From an uncultured Phaeodactylibacter sp. (GTDB taxonomy: Bacteria > Bacteroidota > Bacteroidia > Chitinophagales > Saprospiraceae): DNA of 64,000 nucleotides. The notes beneath the pieces are model-generated. The model saw only the letters and a program-made list of their open reading frames with translations. It was not told where the DNA came from and did no database searches. The stretch is from positions 1 to 64,000 of the forward strand of contig CAJXNH010000018.1 of the NCBI GenBank assembly GCA_913057245.1. The letters are read 5' to 3'. Of the stretch, positions 42,249-52,600 are shown one piece after another. The first letter of the stretch is position 1. Each line of letters starts with the position of its first letter. The position numbers and the translations under genes are program-made.

Positions 42249-45200
42249 TTATTGCTTTACGATTTTAGTAATGGTTTGCTGGCCATGCCCCTGAATACGC
42301 AGGTAGTACATGCCTGAGGGCAGGGCATCAAGGTTATTGAGCTGCCAGCTCCGTGGCTCGGGCCCGATTTCCAGCTGTTCAGTTGTTAAAGTCCGGCCGA
42401 GGGCGTCTGCGAGGCTTATGGCATACTGCCCTTTATGCTGCGCCGTCAGCACTGCAGTAAGGGTGGAACGGAACGGGACCGGGAATACGGTACCGCGCAC
42501 ATCGCTGCTCCCCTGCATTTGGCTCGAGCGTTCGTCCAGGCCCGGGCCAAAGCCCTGATAGGGCAATACTTCCACCAGATCTGGCATCATTTGGTTATTG
42601 GTACATCCATCCGGGTCGGTGACTTCCAGGGACACATCAAACATACCCGGCAGATTGTAAAAATAGAAAGGCTCCATAGCGGTGCTCCATCCGCCATCGC
42701 CAAACTGCCAGTAATAGCTATGCCCGTTGGCGGGAGCCGCAGGCAGGAATTGCACCAGGTCTCCTTCTTCAAGGGTACCTTCAGGCGTGACAGTGAACGC
42801 AGCTTCCGGGGCCTGTATTTCTACTGCATATTGCAGCCTATCAGACTGGCACCCTTCGACAACTGCTTCCGTATACAATACCGCATTTGTGGCATAGCCT
42901 TGGCTCACGAATACATCACCCTGAGCAGCGGGGTCGGACTGGGACAGGCTTTCGTACCAGCTGATGGTGGCATCCGGGTAGCCAGGGACGGTGGCGGCGA
43001 AAAAGGCAGGCTCGTTTTTACAAACGACTGCCCCACCATTAGCAGTGATCACAGGCTGTGGAATATCCGCTTCCAGGTTATCCACCTCGATAGTGCCTTC
43101 AGTGGCAAGCCCCATAGTATCGGTGACGGTTACACTGTAGGTGCCTGCTTCCAGGTTCGTGAGTGTCGCACTGGTCTGCCCGTTGCTCCAGGTGAAGCTG
43201 TACGGGGGCATTCCCCCCTGCACCGTCACAGTTGCTGAGCCGGCAGTGCTGCCTGCACAAAGCACATCTTTTGTGTCAAATAATAATAATAGCTGTTCTT
43301 CTGCTTCTACGACCAGGCTCTGAGCTATTACTGAGCTGCAGCCCGCCTGGCTCGCGACTTCCAGCGAGGTTTCAAAACTACCGGAAGTGGCGTAGGTATG
43401 CTGAACACTCTGGCCCACAGCGGTATTTCCATCACCAAAGTCCCAATTATAATTGGCATAACCAGTGGTGTTTGCCTGGAAGGATAAACTCTCGCCAGCC
43501 TGAGCGTTCCCTGCCACTTCAAAAGAAGCGTCTATCGTTTCCACCTCGAAGGCAGCGGATGTCAAGGCGGAGAAGCAGCTTCCCCGCTGCGCTTGCACCT
43601 GTAGCTTCAGGGAGTCCCCTCCAGCTACCGCCAGGTAACTGTTGCCTGCCCCCAGGAGGGCACCGGACTCATTGTACCAAAAATACTGGTCCACCACCTG
43701 TCCGGAAAAAGCTGTTGCCAGCACATTCGAACCGTCACAAAGTGGCAGGCTCGCAGACAGGTTGATCTCAGGTATATTAGGCGTTGGGAAAAGTGCATTG
43801 AGGCTAAAGGATTTCTGGGCGCTATTGCCTTCGCTATCGGTAATGGTCACCGTGTATTGACCTGCCGGTACTTGTTCAAGGACCGGTGCCGTACTGCCCG
43901 TGCTCCAGGCATAGGTAAACGGTGGTGTGCCATTCAGCAGCGTGGCTTCCACCAAACCAGTGGCCTCACCCGCACACGCTGGCTGTTCTATCTCCAGGCT
44001 TACGGACAAAGCACCCTGAGCAATAACTTCTATAAAAGCAGGCTCCTGCACCGTCTGACTACAGCCCGAAGGGCTTTCCGCCAGAAGGCTTACCGTGTAT
44101 TGTCCTGGAGCATTATAGGTATGCACCGGGCTCATTTGGGTGGAAACCGTCCCATCACCAAAGGACCATAGGTAATCGTATGCTGCATCTCCATTGATAG
44201 GAGAAAAGCTGACTGTATTGCTGGCCGTGACAGTATTTGCAGAAGCCGTGAAGCCTTCATTGGGAGATTCAGATGCTATGGTGATCGGTGTGCGCGTACC
44301 GCTGCGGCAAGTGCCGGCCGCGGCTTCCACAAAGAAAGTCTGTGCAGCGCCTGCCAGCCCCTGTTGGCTGTAGGTCGGCCCACTGCCCAGCAAGTCGTTC
44401 CCGGAAGCGCTGTTGTACCAGAAGAATGTATTGGCAGCACCAGTGTTGTCGTAAGCATAGAGCAACAGGAACCCATCGCCACAAATGACATCATTGTTTG
44501 AGGCCGCCTGTGGTGCAGGGAGCGGAGGCACATTGCTTCCTACGGTTGCCTGTGCCACGGCTGTGGTGCCTTCCACATCGGTAACCGTTACGCTATAGGT
44601 ATCCTCGCCCACGCCCTGCAAGGCTGGCCCGGTGGCCCCATTGCTCCACTCAAAAGTATAAGGGCCGGCTCCGTTGAAGACCTGAGCCGCGACCGCACCA
44701 TCTGTCCCACCGCTGCATTGCGTATTTACCGCTTCCAAAAGCAGCCCGAGTGCCTGGCCAAATCCAACGGGAATAGCTTGTGTATTGGATACTGCACAAC
44801 CGGATCCGTCAGTCACCGCCAAGGTTGCGAGAAAAGTATTTTCTGAGGTGTAAGTATGAGCAGGAGTTTCGTCACCGGAAGTGGAACCATCCCCAAAGCC
44901 CCATTCATACATATAATCTGGGTTGATTTCATCCGGTGTAAAAGTTACCTCATCACCGGTTAGGATATCAGCCGGACTAAAAGTAAAACCAGCATCAGGG
45001 CCACTGGCAGGTACTTCCACCATCACCCGGCTACTGTTGCAGGTGCCCAGCTTTGCTGCTACGTATACGGTATCTGTATCAGTGATAGGCCCAAATGGAA
45101 AAGTAGCACCTGCGTAGAGAAGGTTGCCTCCTGTGGGGGCATCATACCAAAGGTAATCAGCCTGCGAGGGGTTGTTGCCTGCGATCAGACTCACGATGGT

Positions 45201-48200
45201 GCCCGGGCAGGCTCCTCCGGAAATGGCCACTTCAGGGGTAACCAAAGCCCCGGCAGGGCTATTCAATTCAACTTCGGCAGAGGCGGTATTGCCTAATCCG
45301 TCCGTAACGGTCACTTCATAGGTGCCCATAGACAGCCCATCCCGGTCTTCCGTGGTTGCTCCGTCTGCCCAGGCGATGGTATATGGCCATGCACCGCTTT
45401 CTACCGACAAGGCTAAAGTACCATCGGTTGCATCCGGGCAGGTAGGACCTTGTGCGTCTATGGTAAGCTGCAGCCCGCCACCGGGCAGCACCTGCACGGT
45501 TTGAGTCTCTGTTGCCCAACAGCCATCCTCTGTGCTGGCTTCCAGCATTACGGTGAAGAATCCGGGACCGTTGTAGGCATGCATGGCGCTAAATCCGGTA
45601 GCTCCATTGCCGTCACCAAAGGACCAGGCGTAGGTTTGATCACCCGGGCCGCTCTGAGCAACGAAAGTTATGGGTTCGCCGGCCGCCGTTACCACCGGTG
45701 AGGTGGAAAATGCCGCGTCTGCTGCTTCCACTTCCACAAAAACAGGCGTACGGGTAGCGGAAGTACAGCCCTGGTATCGAGTTTCCACAAAATAGGCCTG
45801 TGCTTCAGTAAGTGCATTGAGTTCCAGATAACTGCCGGTAAAGACCGTTGTGCCGCCAACCGGCGCATCGTACCAATGGTAGGTCGCACCAGGCACCTCT
45901 GCGGTAGCTGCAAGCCAGGCAGTACCCTCAGCGCATACCGGGCCTGCCTGTGCCTGCCCAACCTCGGGTACCGGCAGTTCATCAATTAGTGCAGGGAGTG
46001 TGGTGGAGGCAACGGCTGTAGCCCCATTCACATCTGTCACGGTAACTTCGTAGGTGCCGGTGTTTAGCCCTGTACGGACGTTACCGTTCGCACCATCTTG
46101 CCAGTCAAAAGTGTAAGGAGGCTGACCGCCAAAGACCAGGGTGTTGATCACCCCGGTTTCATCTTCGGGGCAAAACGGGTATTCTAAAGCAAACGCAGCA
46201 GACAGCTGTCCGTTTGGCGCTTCATAAACATTGACAAAACGGCGCTCAGCAGCGGTGCAACCGGACTCGGACTGTACTTCCAGGTTTACTTCATACAATC
46301 CTTCCTGTGGATAGCTGTGGGTGGCCAAGGCACCTTCGGAATTCGTGCCATCCCCAAAAGTCCAGGTGTAAGAAGCGCCCGGCACAGTGGTCTGAGCAGC
46401 GAAGGTAATTTCCTGGTCAACTGATGCAGTGGGTGCACTAACACTAAAGTTTGCGGCTACTGATTCGTACTGAATAGTCACTGGAGTCAGGTCAGAAATA
46501 CACCCCTCATCCCGTGCCTGAAGGTACAGGGTATCCAACAGGTCACTGCCCTGCGCCTGAATAGAGGCACCCGCATAAAGTACTTCCTGGCCCAGGGAAT
46601 CTGCATACCAAAAATAGGACAGCCCTTCGCTTTGATTGGCGGCAGCGACCCATATTGGGGTGCCCGGGCAAGCTGGTTGCCCACCATTCACCACAGCCAG
46701 AGGCGGGTCTAACTCATCCAACGCGCCAACGGTGGCACTGCCTACGGTGCTGTTGCCTTCACTATCGGTAACGGTCAGGAAGTAGGCCCCGCTACCCACA
46801 CCGTTTTGATAAGCTTCTGTACTGCCATTGCTCCACTCGTAGCTATACGGAGGCGTGCCGCCTATAGCATGGGCGGAAAGTGTTCCTGATGGGCTGCCCT
46901 GGCAACGGGCGGGCTCGGATAATGGCAGGGCTAAAAGGGTAGCTTCTCCACCACCGCCGCCTGAGCCGCCATCTGGTGCCTGTACGATTTGGATCCTGAG
47001 GGTTTCTTTGGCAACACAGCCTGATTGTACCGCAACTGCGGTAAGCATTACCTCGTAAATACCTGGTTCTGAGTAAGTATGCTGCATATCCGGGAACTGC
47101 CCGTTGGGTGTGTTGTCGCCCCAATCCCAGGACAATATGGTGCCCAGGTTCGTATTCAATGCAGAAAACTGAATTGGGGCGCCCGGGTAAGCGACCTCCA
47201 GGGTTGAAGTAAAGCGTGCATCCGGATTATTTACCTGAATATTTACCGGGGTACGGTCTGACACACAGCCGCCTCTGCGGGCTTCCACGTAGTAGGTATC
47301 GCTTTCCTCTATGCCGAAGAGCAGGAAGGTATTGCCCACAAAAACCGGGTTATTGCCCAAAAAAGTGGGATACCAGTAATAGGTCACCCCTTCATCTCCT
47401 GAATAAGCCGTTGCCCAGGCATCGCCACCGGCACAAATGGCATTGCCGCCATTCACGATTACGGATGGTGGTGCAGGGCCGTCGATTTCTGCTCCAACTA
47501 TGACTTGTATGCTGGCTCCCAGGCCATTGGCATCCGTGATGGTAGCGCTATACGTACCAGGCGTAAGCCCATCCAGGACTGGCTGGGCGCTCCCATTGCT
47601 CCAGGCGTAAGTATACGGGCTTTGGCCGCCCTGTATCTGTAATTGGATAGCCCCGCTATCGTCACCAGCACAAGTGGCGTTGGTGACAACAGGCAATAGT
47701 TGCATCGCTCCGCCCCAAACATTGACGAATTGAGCTGTGCTTGATACGCAGCCTTCCGGGCTTTCTACCTGAAGGGTCACTTCAAACGTACCGGACAGCA
47801 GGTAGGTATGGTCGTGCGAGCCAGGACCGGAAGCACTGCCCCCATCGCCAAAAGACCAGGTGTAGGTATAGCCTGCCTGCTGAGCGGCAGCCTGGAAAGT
47901 CGTGGACTCGCCCAAAGGCAGGGCTGATGTGCTGATGGTAAAACCGGATTCAATGGCAGGCACCTCAATATTGACCGAAGTTAGTGCAGAGGCACAACCG
48001 CCAATACGGGCCTCTGCCCAAAGCTGCTGGCTGCTACTCAGGCCAAATAGCGTGAGCTGGCTGCCTGTGTAGAGCAATTGCGCGCCGGCAGCGTCTCCGT
48101 ACCAGCGTATTTCTGCGCCCGGGCGGTCAGAAAAAGCCGCAACCGTTACGTCATCACCTGCGCACGCCTGTCCGTTGCCATTGGCGATTACGGTAGGGGC

Positions 48201-49595
48201 TTGCAGGGCGCCGCTGGCCAAAAGATCAAATATCGCTTCCCGCTCATTGCCCTGTGCATCGGTTACGGTCAGGTCGTAACTGCCTGGCAACAAGCCGGAT
48301 ACAGTTGCGGTGGTTTCCCCATTTTCCCAGGCGTAGGTGTACGGCGGCGCTCCGTTGATGGCCTGCGCCGTAATGCTTCCTGAGGGGTCATCGTCACAGG
48401 CAGGGGCTTGCTGCGTAAACAACACGTCTATGCCCGTAGCGCCAACACTGAGGTATTGTTCCGTCCGGCTGATACAACCATCTGGTGTGGTCATTTCCAG
48501 CGACACTATATAATTGCCTGCAATGGTGTAGGCGTGGCTGGGCATGGGCGCTGTACTCGTAGCTCCATCTCCAAAATTCCAGGCATATGCATATTGCCCG
48601 TCGTTGACTTCCGGGGTGAATATTACGGTATCCTGTATGGAAGGGGCATTATTATTTAGCGTGAACGCTGCACTTGGCACGGGCAGTACTTCCACGTCGA
48701 TTGCAGTAGGGGCAGACAGGCAATTGCGGACATTGGTAAAAACCTCCAGCTCCCTTGAAAAAGCAATTTCGGGTAAGTATAGTGCATTGCCTTCCTGGAT
48801 AAAGTTGCCAAAATTGTCGTACCATTCGTAGGCAGGCATCTCCGTTTCTGCACTAAAACTGAATAGATATACATCCTGGCCCGCACAAAGGGTATCTTCT
48901 GGCGCTGCTGCCAGTACCGGTGACAAAATTGCCCGGTTGAGATTCAGGATGTCTACGCTATCGACCTTCGCAAACCCATTATCGTCTGTGATGGTCAGGT
49001 AATACCGCCCCTGGCCGATGTTATCGATCCGGTCCATGGTGGCTCCGGTGCTCCAGAGGTAGTCATAGGGTGGCAAACCACCAGTCACGTTAGCTTGTGC
49101 AAAGCCGAAAGTGTCGGCAGCACAGAGCACATCGTCTTTAGTGAAATTGGCCTGAATGCGCACCGTGAAGATCGTGTCCGGCTGAGCAAAGCTGCCCACG
49201 GTTTTATTCGTACTAAAAAGCTCTGCAGTGGTGCAGGGCAAGACCACATCTGTACTGGCATCGTATACCTGGAAGGTGATATCGTCCTGGGCACCGCTTA
49301 CGGAGTATACAAACAAGCTGACAATATAGCGATCAAGCGCTGCTACGTAGGCCGGGCTCGATACACCACGGATACCATTGGAATTGCCTACGAAAGCCGC
49401 AACCCGGTCATTGGGGTCAACGGACTCCTCCCCTTCTATATCGATCACTGCTGTAATGACCATGCTATTAGGGTAGTTGGCCGGGTCTACGGACCAGGTG
49501 GACTCGTCGAAGCGGTCGGCAGAATCCTGAGCACTCAGGGAGCCAAAAGAGCATAACACTAAGGCAAGAAGAATGGTGTATATTTTATTTACCAT
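42249..49595 (-). CDS. 2448-aa T9SS type A cargo protein built of nine SprB/Ig-like/PKD modules
   Basis: A giant secreted surface protein. A signal peptide (MVNKIYTILLALVLCSFG) leads to a ~120-aa beta domain (about 30-150) with the pattern W-x-V-D-P-x-x-Y-P-x-SM and later F-x-V-Y-D-A-S-T-D. Nine tandem modules of about 240 residues follow (about 155-2330). Each has a SprB-type repeat (G-x-PPY-x-Y-x-W-S-x-G...G-x-Y-x-V-T-V-T-D), a Cys-containing Ig-like segment with a W-Y core, and a PKD domain (W-x-FGDG...H-x-Y). The C-terminus (about 2370-2448; VFPVPFRST ... GMYYLRIQG) is a type A sorting domain in which the usual PNP is P-V-P. SprB itself is the mobile gliding adhesin of Flavobacterium; a related adhesive role is inferred. 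It lies 84 bp downstream of the 3838-aa gene. Confidence 0.88.
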   Translation of the reverse strand: MVNKIYTILLALVLCSFGSLSAQDSADRFDESTWSVDPANYPNSMVITAVIDIEGEESVDPNDRVAAFVGNSNGIRGVSSPAYVAALDRYIVSLFVYSVSGAQDDITFQVYDASTDVVLPCTTAELFSTNKTVGSFAQPDTIFTVRIQANFTKDDVLCAADTFGFAQANVTGGLPPYDYLWSTGATMDRIDNIGQGRYYLTITDDNGFAKVDSVDILNLNRAILSPVLAAAPEDTLCAGQDVYLFSFSAETEMPAYEWYDNFGNFIQEGNALYLPEIAFSRELEVFTNVRNCLSAPTAIDVEVLPVPSAAFTLNNNAPSIQDTVIFTPEVNDGQYAYAWNFGDGATSTAPMPSHAYTIAGNYIVSLEMTTPDGCISRTEQYLSVGATGIDVLFTQQAPACDDDPSGSITAQAINGAPPYTYAWENGETTATVSGLLPGSYDLTVTDAQGNEREAIFDLLASGALQAPTVIANGNGQACAGDDVTVAAFSDRPGAEIRWYGDAAGAQLLYTGSQLTLFGLSSSQQLWAEARIGGCASALTSVNIEVPAIESGFTISTSALPLGESTTFQAAAQQAGYTYTWSFGDGGSASGPGSHDHTYLLSGTFEVTLQVESPEGCVSSTAQFVNVWGGAMQLLPVVTNATCAGDDSGAIQLQIQGGQSPYTYAWSNGSAQPVLDGLTPGTYSATITDANGLGASIQVIVGAEIDGPAPPSVIVNGGNAICAGGDAWATAYSGDEGVTYYWYPTFLGNNPVFVGNTFLLFGIEESDTYYVEARRGGCVSDRTPVNIQVNNPDARFTSTLEVAYPGAPIQFSALNTNLGTILSWDWGDNTPNGQFPDMQHTYSEPGIYEVMLTAVAVQSGCVAKETLRIQIVQAPDGGSGGGGGEATLLALPLSEPARCQGSPSGTLSAHAIGGTPPYSYEWSNGSTEAYQNGVGSGAYFLTVTDSEGNSTVGSATVGALDELDPPLAVVNGGQPACPGTPIWVAAANQSEGLSYFWYADSLGQEVLYAGASIQAQGSDLLDTLYLQARDEGCISDLTPVTIQYESVAANFSVSAPTASVDQEITFAAQTTVPGASYTWTFGDGTNSEGALATHSYPQEGLYEVNLEVQSESGCTAAERRFVNVYEAPNGQLSAAFALEYPFCPEDETGVINTLVFGGQPPYTFDWQDGANGNVRTGLNTGTYEVTVTDVNGATAVASTTLPALIDELPVPEVGQAQAGPVCAEGTAWLAATAEVPGATYHWYDAPVGGTTVFTGSYLELNALTEAQAYFVETRYQGCTSATRTPVFVEVEAADAAFSTSPVVTAAGEPITFVAQSGPGDQTYAWSFGDGNGATGFSAMHAYNGPGFFTVMLEASTEDGCWATETQTVQVLPGGGLQLTIDAQGPTCPDATDGTLALSVESGAWPYTIAWADGATTEDRDGLSMGTYEVTVTDGLGNTASAEVELNSPAGALVTPEVAISGGACPGTIVSLIAGNNPSQADYLWYDAPTGGNLLYAGATFPFGPITDTDTVYVAAKLGTCNSSRVMVEVPASGPDAGFTFSPADILTGDEVTFTPDEINPDYMYEWGFGDGSTSGDETPAHTYTSENTFLATLAVTDGSGCAVSNTQAIPVGFGQALGLLLEAVNTQCSGGTDGAVAAQVFNGAGPYTFEWSNGATGPALQGVGEDTYSVTVTDVEGTTAVAQATVGSNVPPLPAPQAASNNDVICGDGFLLLYAYDNTGAANTFFWYNSASGNDLLGSGPTYSQQGLAGAAQTFFVEAAAGTCRSGTRTPITIASESPNEGFTASANTVTASNTVSFSPINGDAAYDYLWSFGDGTVSTQMSPVHTYNAPGQYTVSLLAESPSGCSQTVQEPAFIEVIAQGALSVSLEIEQPACAGEATGLVEATLLNGTPPFTYAWSTGSTAPVLEQVPAGQYTVTITDSEGNSAQKSFSLNALFPTPNIPEINLSASLPLCDGSNVLATAFSGQVVDQYFWYNESGALLGAGNSYLAVAGGDSLKLQVQAQRGSCFSALTSAAFEVETIDASFEVAGNAQAGESLSFQANTTGYANYNWDFGDGNTAVGQSVQHTYATSGSFETSLEVASQAGCSSVIAQSLVVEAEEQLLLLFDTKDVLCAGSTAGSATVTVQGGMPPYSFTWSNGQTSATLTNLEAGTYSVTVTDTMGLATEGTIEVDNLEADIPQPVITANGGAVVCKNEPAFFAATVPGYPDATISWYESLSQSDPAAQGDVFVSQGYATNAVLYTEAVVEGCQSDRLQYAVEIQAPEAAFTVTPEGTLEEGDLVQFLPAAPANGHSYYWQFGDGGWSTAMEPFYFYNLPGMFDVSLEVTDPDGCTNNQMMPDLVEVLPYQGFGPGLDERSSQMQGSSDVRGTVFPVPFRSTLTAVLTAQHKGQYAISLADALGRTLTTEQLEIGPEPRSWQLNNLDALPSGMYYLRIQGHGQQTITKIVKQ

Positions 49596-49679
49596 GAGGA
49601 TATGGATTATGCGTTGAAGTTAGACGGAGTAGCGCGGGCTTTGAACTGTAGTTGAAGCCCGCGCTGATTGCCTTATTTG

Positions 49680-52600
49680 TTATGGCCGGGGCGTTTGTTT
49701 TACCACCGGCAATGCCAGCTGATGCCCCTTACTGCTTTCCAACCGGATCAGATACGTGCCATCCGCCAGGTCAGGCAGCAGGCGGACCGTTTGCTCACCA
49801 GCCTGCCAGACTTGCTGCTGCCGCTCAAGAACCTGCCCGGAGATGGATAGCAGTTCAAGCGTATACTGACTGTTGTAGGGCAGGTGGAGCTGTATATCTA
49901 TGTACTGCCCAAATGGATTGGGCGTGGCCTGCAGGCGTAGCTCGCCCTCCGGAAGTTCAAGTACCTGTGTGGCAGCATCTACCCACAGGTCATAAAGCCC
50001 CTGACCTGTACAGCCTGCAAGGTCGGTGCGGGAAAGAATGGCCTGATAATGCCCCGGCAGGCTATACTGATGCTGTGGGCTAACCAGGCTGCTGCTCTGT
50101 CCGTCCCCAAAATCCCAGGCGAAGGCACCTGTGGCTTCTGCAGGGCTGAACTCCACTTCTGTTTCTGTAGTCACTTCTATGGCCGGCTCCACCGTAAAGC
50201 TTGCGTCAGGTTGGTAGACCTGTACGGTAGCTTCCAGTGGCTCAGACTCACAGCCCCGGTACAACGTTTTAGCGTAAGCAGTATAAGCAGCCTGAATGCC
50301 CTCTATCATCAACGCGGGAGTTTCCTGCAATACTGATCCATCGGCTGTTTCCCAGCGCACGGAAGCTTCCTGATTCGGAGCCTGCGCATAGAGCACTACG
50401 TCTGTACCCCGGCAGACCGGATTGTCAGCTGACCATTCCACTTCCGGAGCTGGAATTTCCACCTCCAGGTTTTCAAGGGCCACGGTATCCGTGAAGGACA
50501 AGCCATTTGCACCGGTAATAGTTACGGTATAATCACCGGCGGTCAGGCCTTCCAGGGAAGCCGTATGCGCGCCGGTATTCCATTCGTAGCTGTAAGGTGG
50601 CTGCAGGCCACTGACCATGGTGATGCCCAGTGTACCATTGGCATCTGCGGCACAGAAAGTGCTGCTTTGGGCATAGGTAGCGCTCATGGACTGCGCTTCG
50701 AAAACGAAGGGTTCTACAAAGCTGCCTTCGATCCCATTGGGCTGGAAAGATAATTGCTGTGCGGCCAAATGAACCCGGTCCGTGCTGGCATCATACATGA
50801 GGAATTCGACTGTTTCGCCAGCCTGCGTACCGTATACAAACAACGGTGCCCGGTAGGCATTCAGCGCTGATACAAAACTCACCGGCGCAACGCCCCGGCA
50901 TTCGCCATTGACGTAGGCAGCTACCCGGTCTCCTTCGTCCAGACTTATTTCTCCGCCAAATTTCAGCATTGAAGTAATTACCATGCTGGAAGGATAAGCG
51001 GAGGGGTCAATCAACCAGGTAGTGGGGTCTGCAGGCGTGAAGAGCGGCGAATTACTGCCCATGCCATCGCTAACAGGCTCAGAATTCAGCGGTGTGGTCG
51101 CCCCCTGGTAAAGTAACGGGCCTGCTTCTCCCACCAGTATCTGATAGGCAAAATTGGGGCGCATCACTTCCATACCAGGGGCAAAAAGCCATTTCATTAA
51201 TCCTTCATTGTACTCAGCAATCATGTTGGGTGGGAGGTTAAGGGCTACCGGATCCTGTGGAACCGTTTGCAGGCGGTCGCCATCACGGATATTAAAGAGA
51301 TTGAATGCATCATTAATCCCGACCGTATCCTGTAATGGATAACCGATCTGATTCCAGCCCTGCTCCAGCACTATCGGACCGAAAGTTGCATCACGCCCGG
51401 TCACCCGTATCGTATCATCCAGACCGCCCAGGTATAAAATATAGCCCTCTTCTGCCTTAATGCTGTCAAGGCCATTTGTACTAATCCAGCCTACTCCTTC
51501 TACATAGCCAGCTGAGGACAATTCTGTCTTTATGATGTCTCCGTTTTGCAGTGACTTCAGCTCCCGGAGCTGTTCACCCACCGACATATCGGTTTCTCTA
51601 TTATTGAAGGACAGCCAGGTCAGCCCACCACCCCCATCGCTCTCTCCATTCACTGGGATGTAGCGGGCCCGGTCGCGGACCCGGTCCACAAGTAGACCCT
51701 CTGGTTGACTAAAGGAACCTACGAGGGTCGTTTGGTCAAAAAAGATACTGTCAACCGGATAAGCATTATACTCCTCGCCGGGGTCAGCGTCCCACACCCT
51801 GAATTCGAGCGGCTTCCCGATATCCTCCGGATTGCCATATACCAGCATAAAGGCCGCGTATTGACCAGTTTGCGTACTCGCTATCCGTGCCACGCCCCGG
51901 ATTTCATTACCAATCCAGGCACTGAGGACGTCCATGGTATCTCGGGAAGGGGCATTTCCAGGAGGTTGGGTATACTGATAGTTCGCGACCACCTGCATAG
52001 AATTGGAATACTGCGACGGGTCCACCTCCCAATAAGGCGGACGAGCCAGTACATTGACTTTGATCCGGATATTGTCAACACCTGCGTTAGCCAGGTTAGA
52101 GTTGGACACTACGCTCAGCACAACCGTGGTATCCCCTACCGGTAACAAGCTGCCATTGATATTGAATTGAACAGGCAGCCCATCAGAGGTAGAGACTATA
52201 CCGTTAGGAGGAGTAGCCTGCAGCCATGGAAGCCCCACAAGTTCAGGAATAGAGAAGCCAATGGTCGCTCCTGCCCCTTGATTAGTATTGAATAAGACCG
52301 TATTGAGTATCCCCTCGCTATCCTGATAAATCGTGGTTTTCAGGAAGGTGTCCTGCACGAGAATATCTCTCGCGACCACCCGGAAATCCCATTTGAAAGT
52401 ATCTATGGCCGGTATGGTATTTCCATTGGCATCTAATGTTTCCTGTACAATACCCTGAGCGTTTCTGAGCAGAGGGAAGGGATTTCCAAATTCATCACGC
52501 AACCCGGAAACCTTAATAGTCAGCAACTGATTATCGAAGGGCTGCAACGTCTCAAGCAGGGAGGAAGGTGCGAGTGGGAGAAACACCAGTTTATTCTCGG

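Noticed and set aside
44269-44533. Numerous open frames on either strand inside the giant genes and other long genes
   Set aside because: They are antisense or shifted-frame shadows in GC-rich coding sequence, without domains or start signals, fully covered by well-supported genes.
42249-49595. Tandem repeats considered as a CRISPR array or DNA satellite
   Set aside because: The repetition is at protein level with a period near 720 bp and strong divergence in one long reading frame. There are no short identical repeats with unique spacers.
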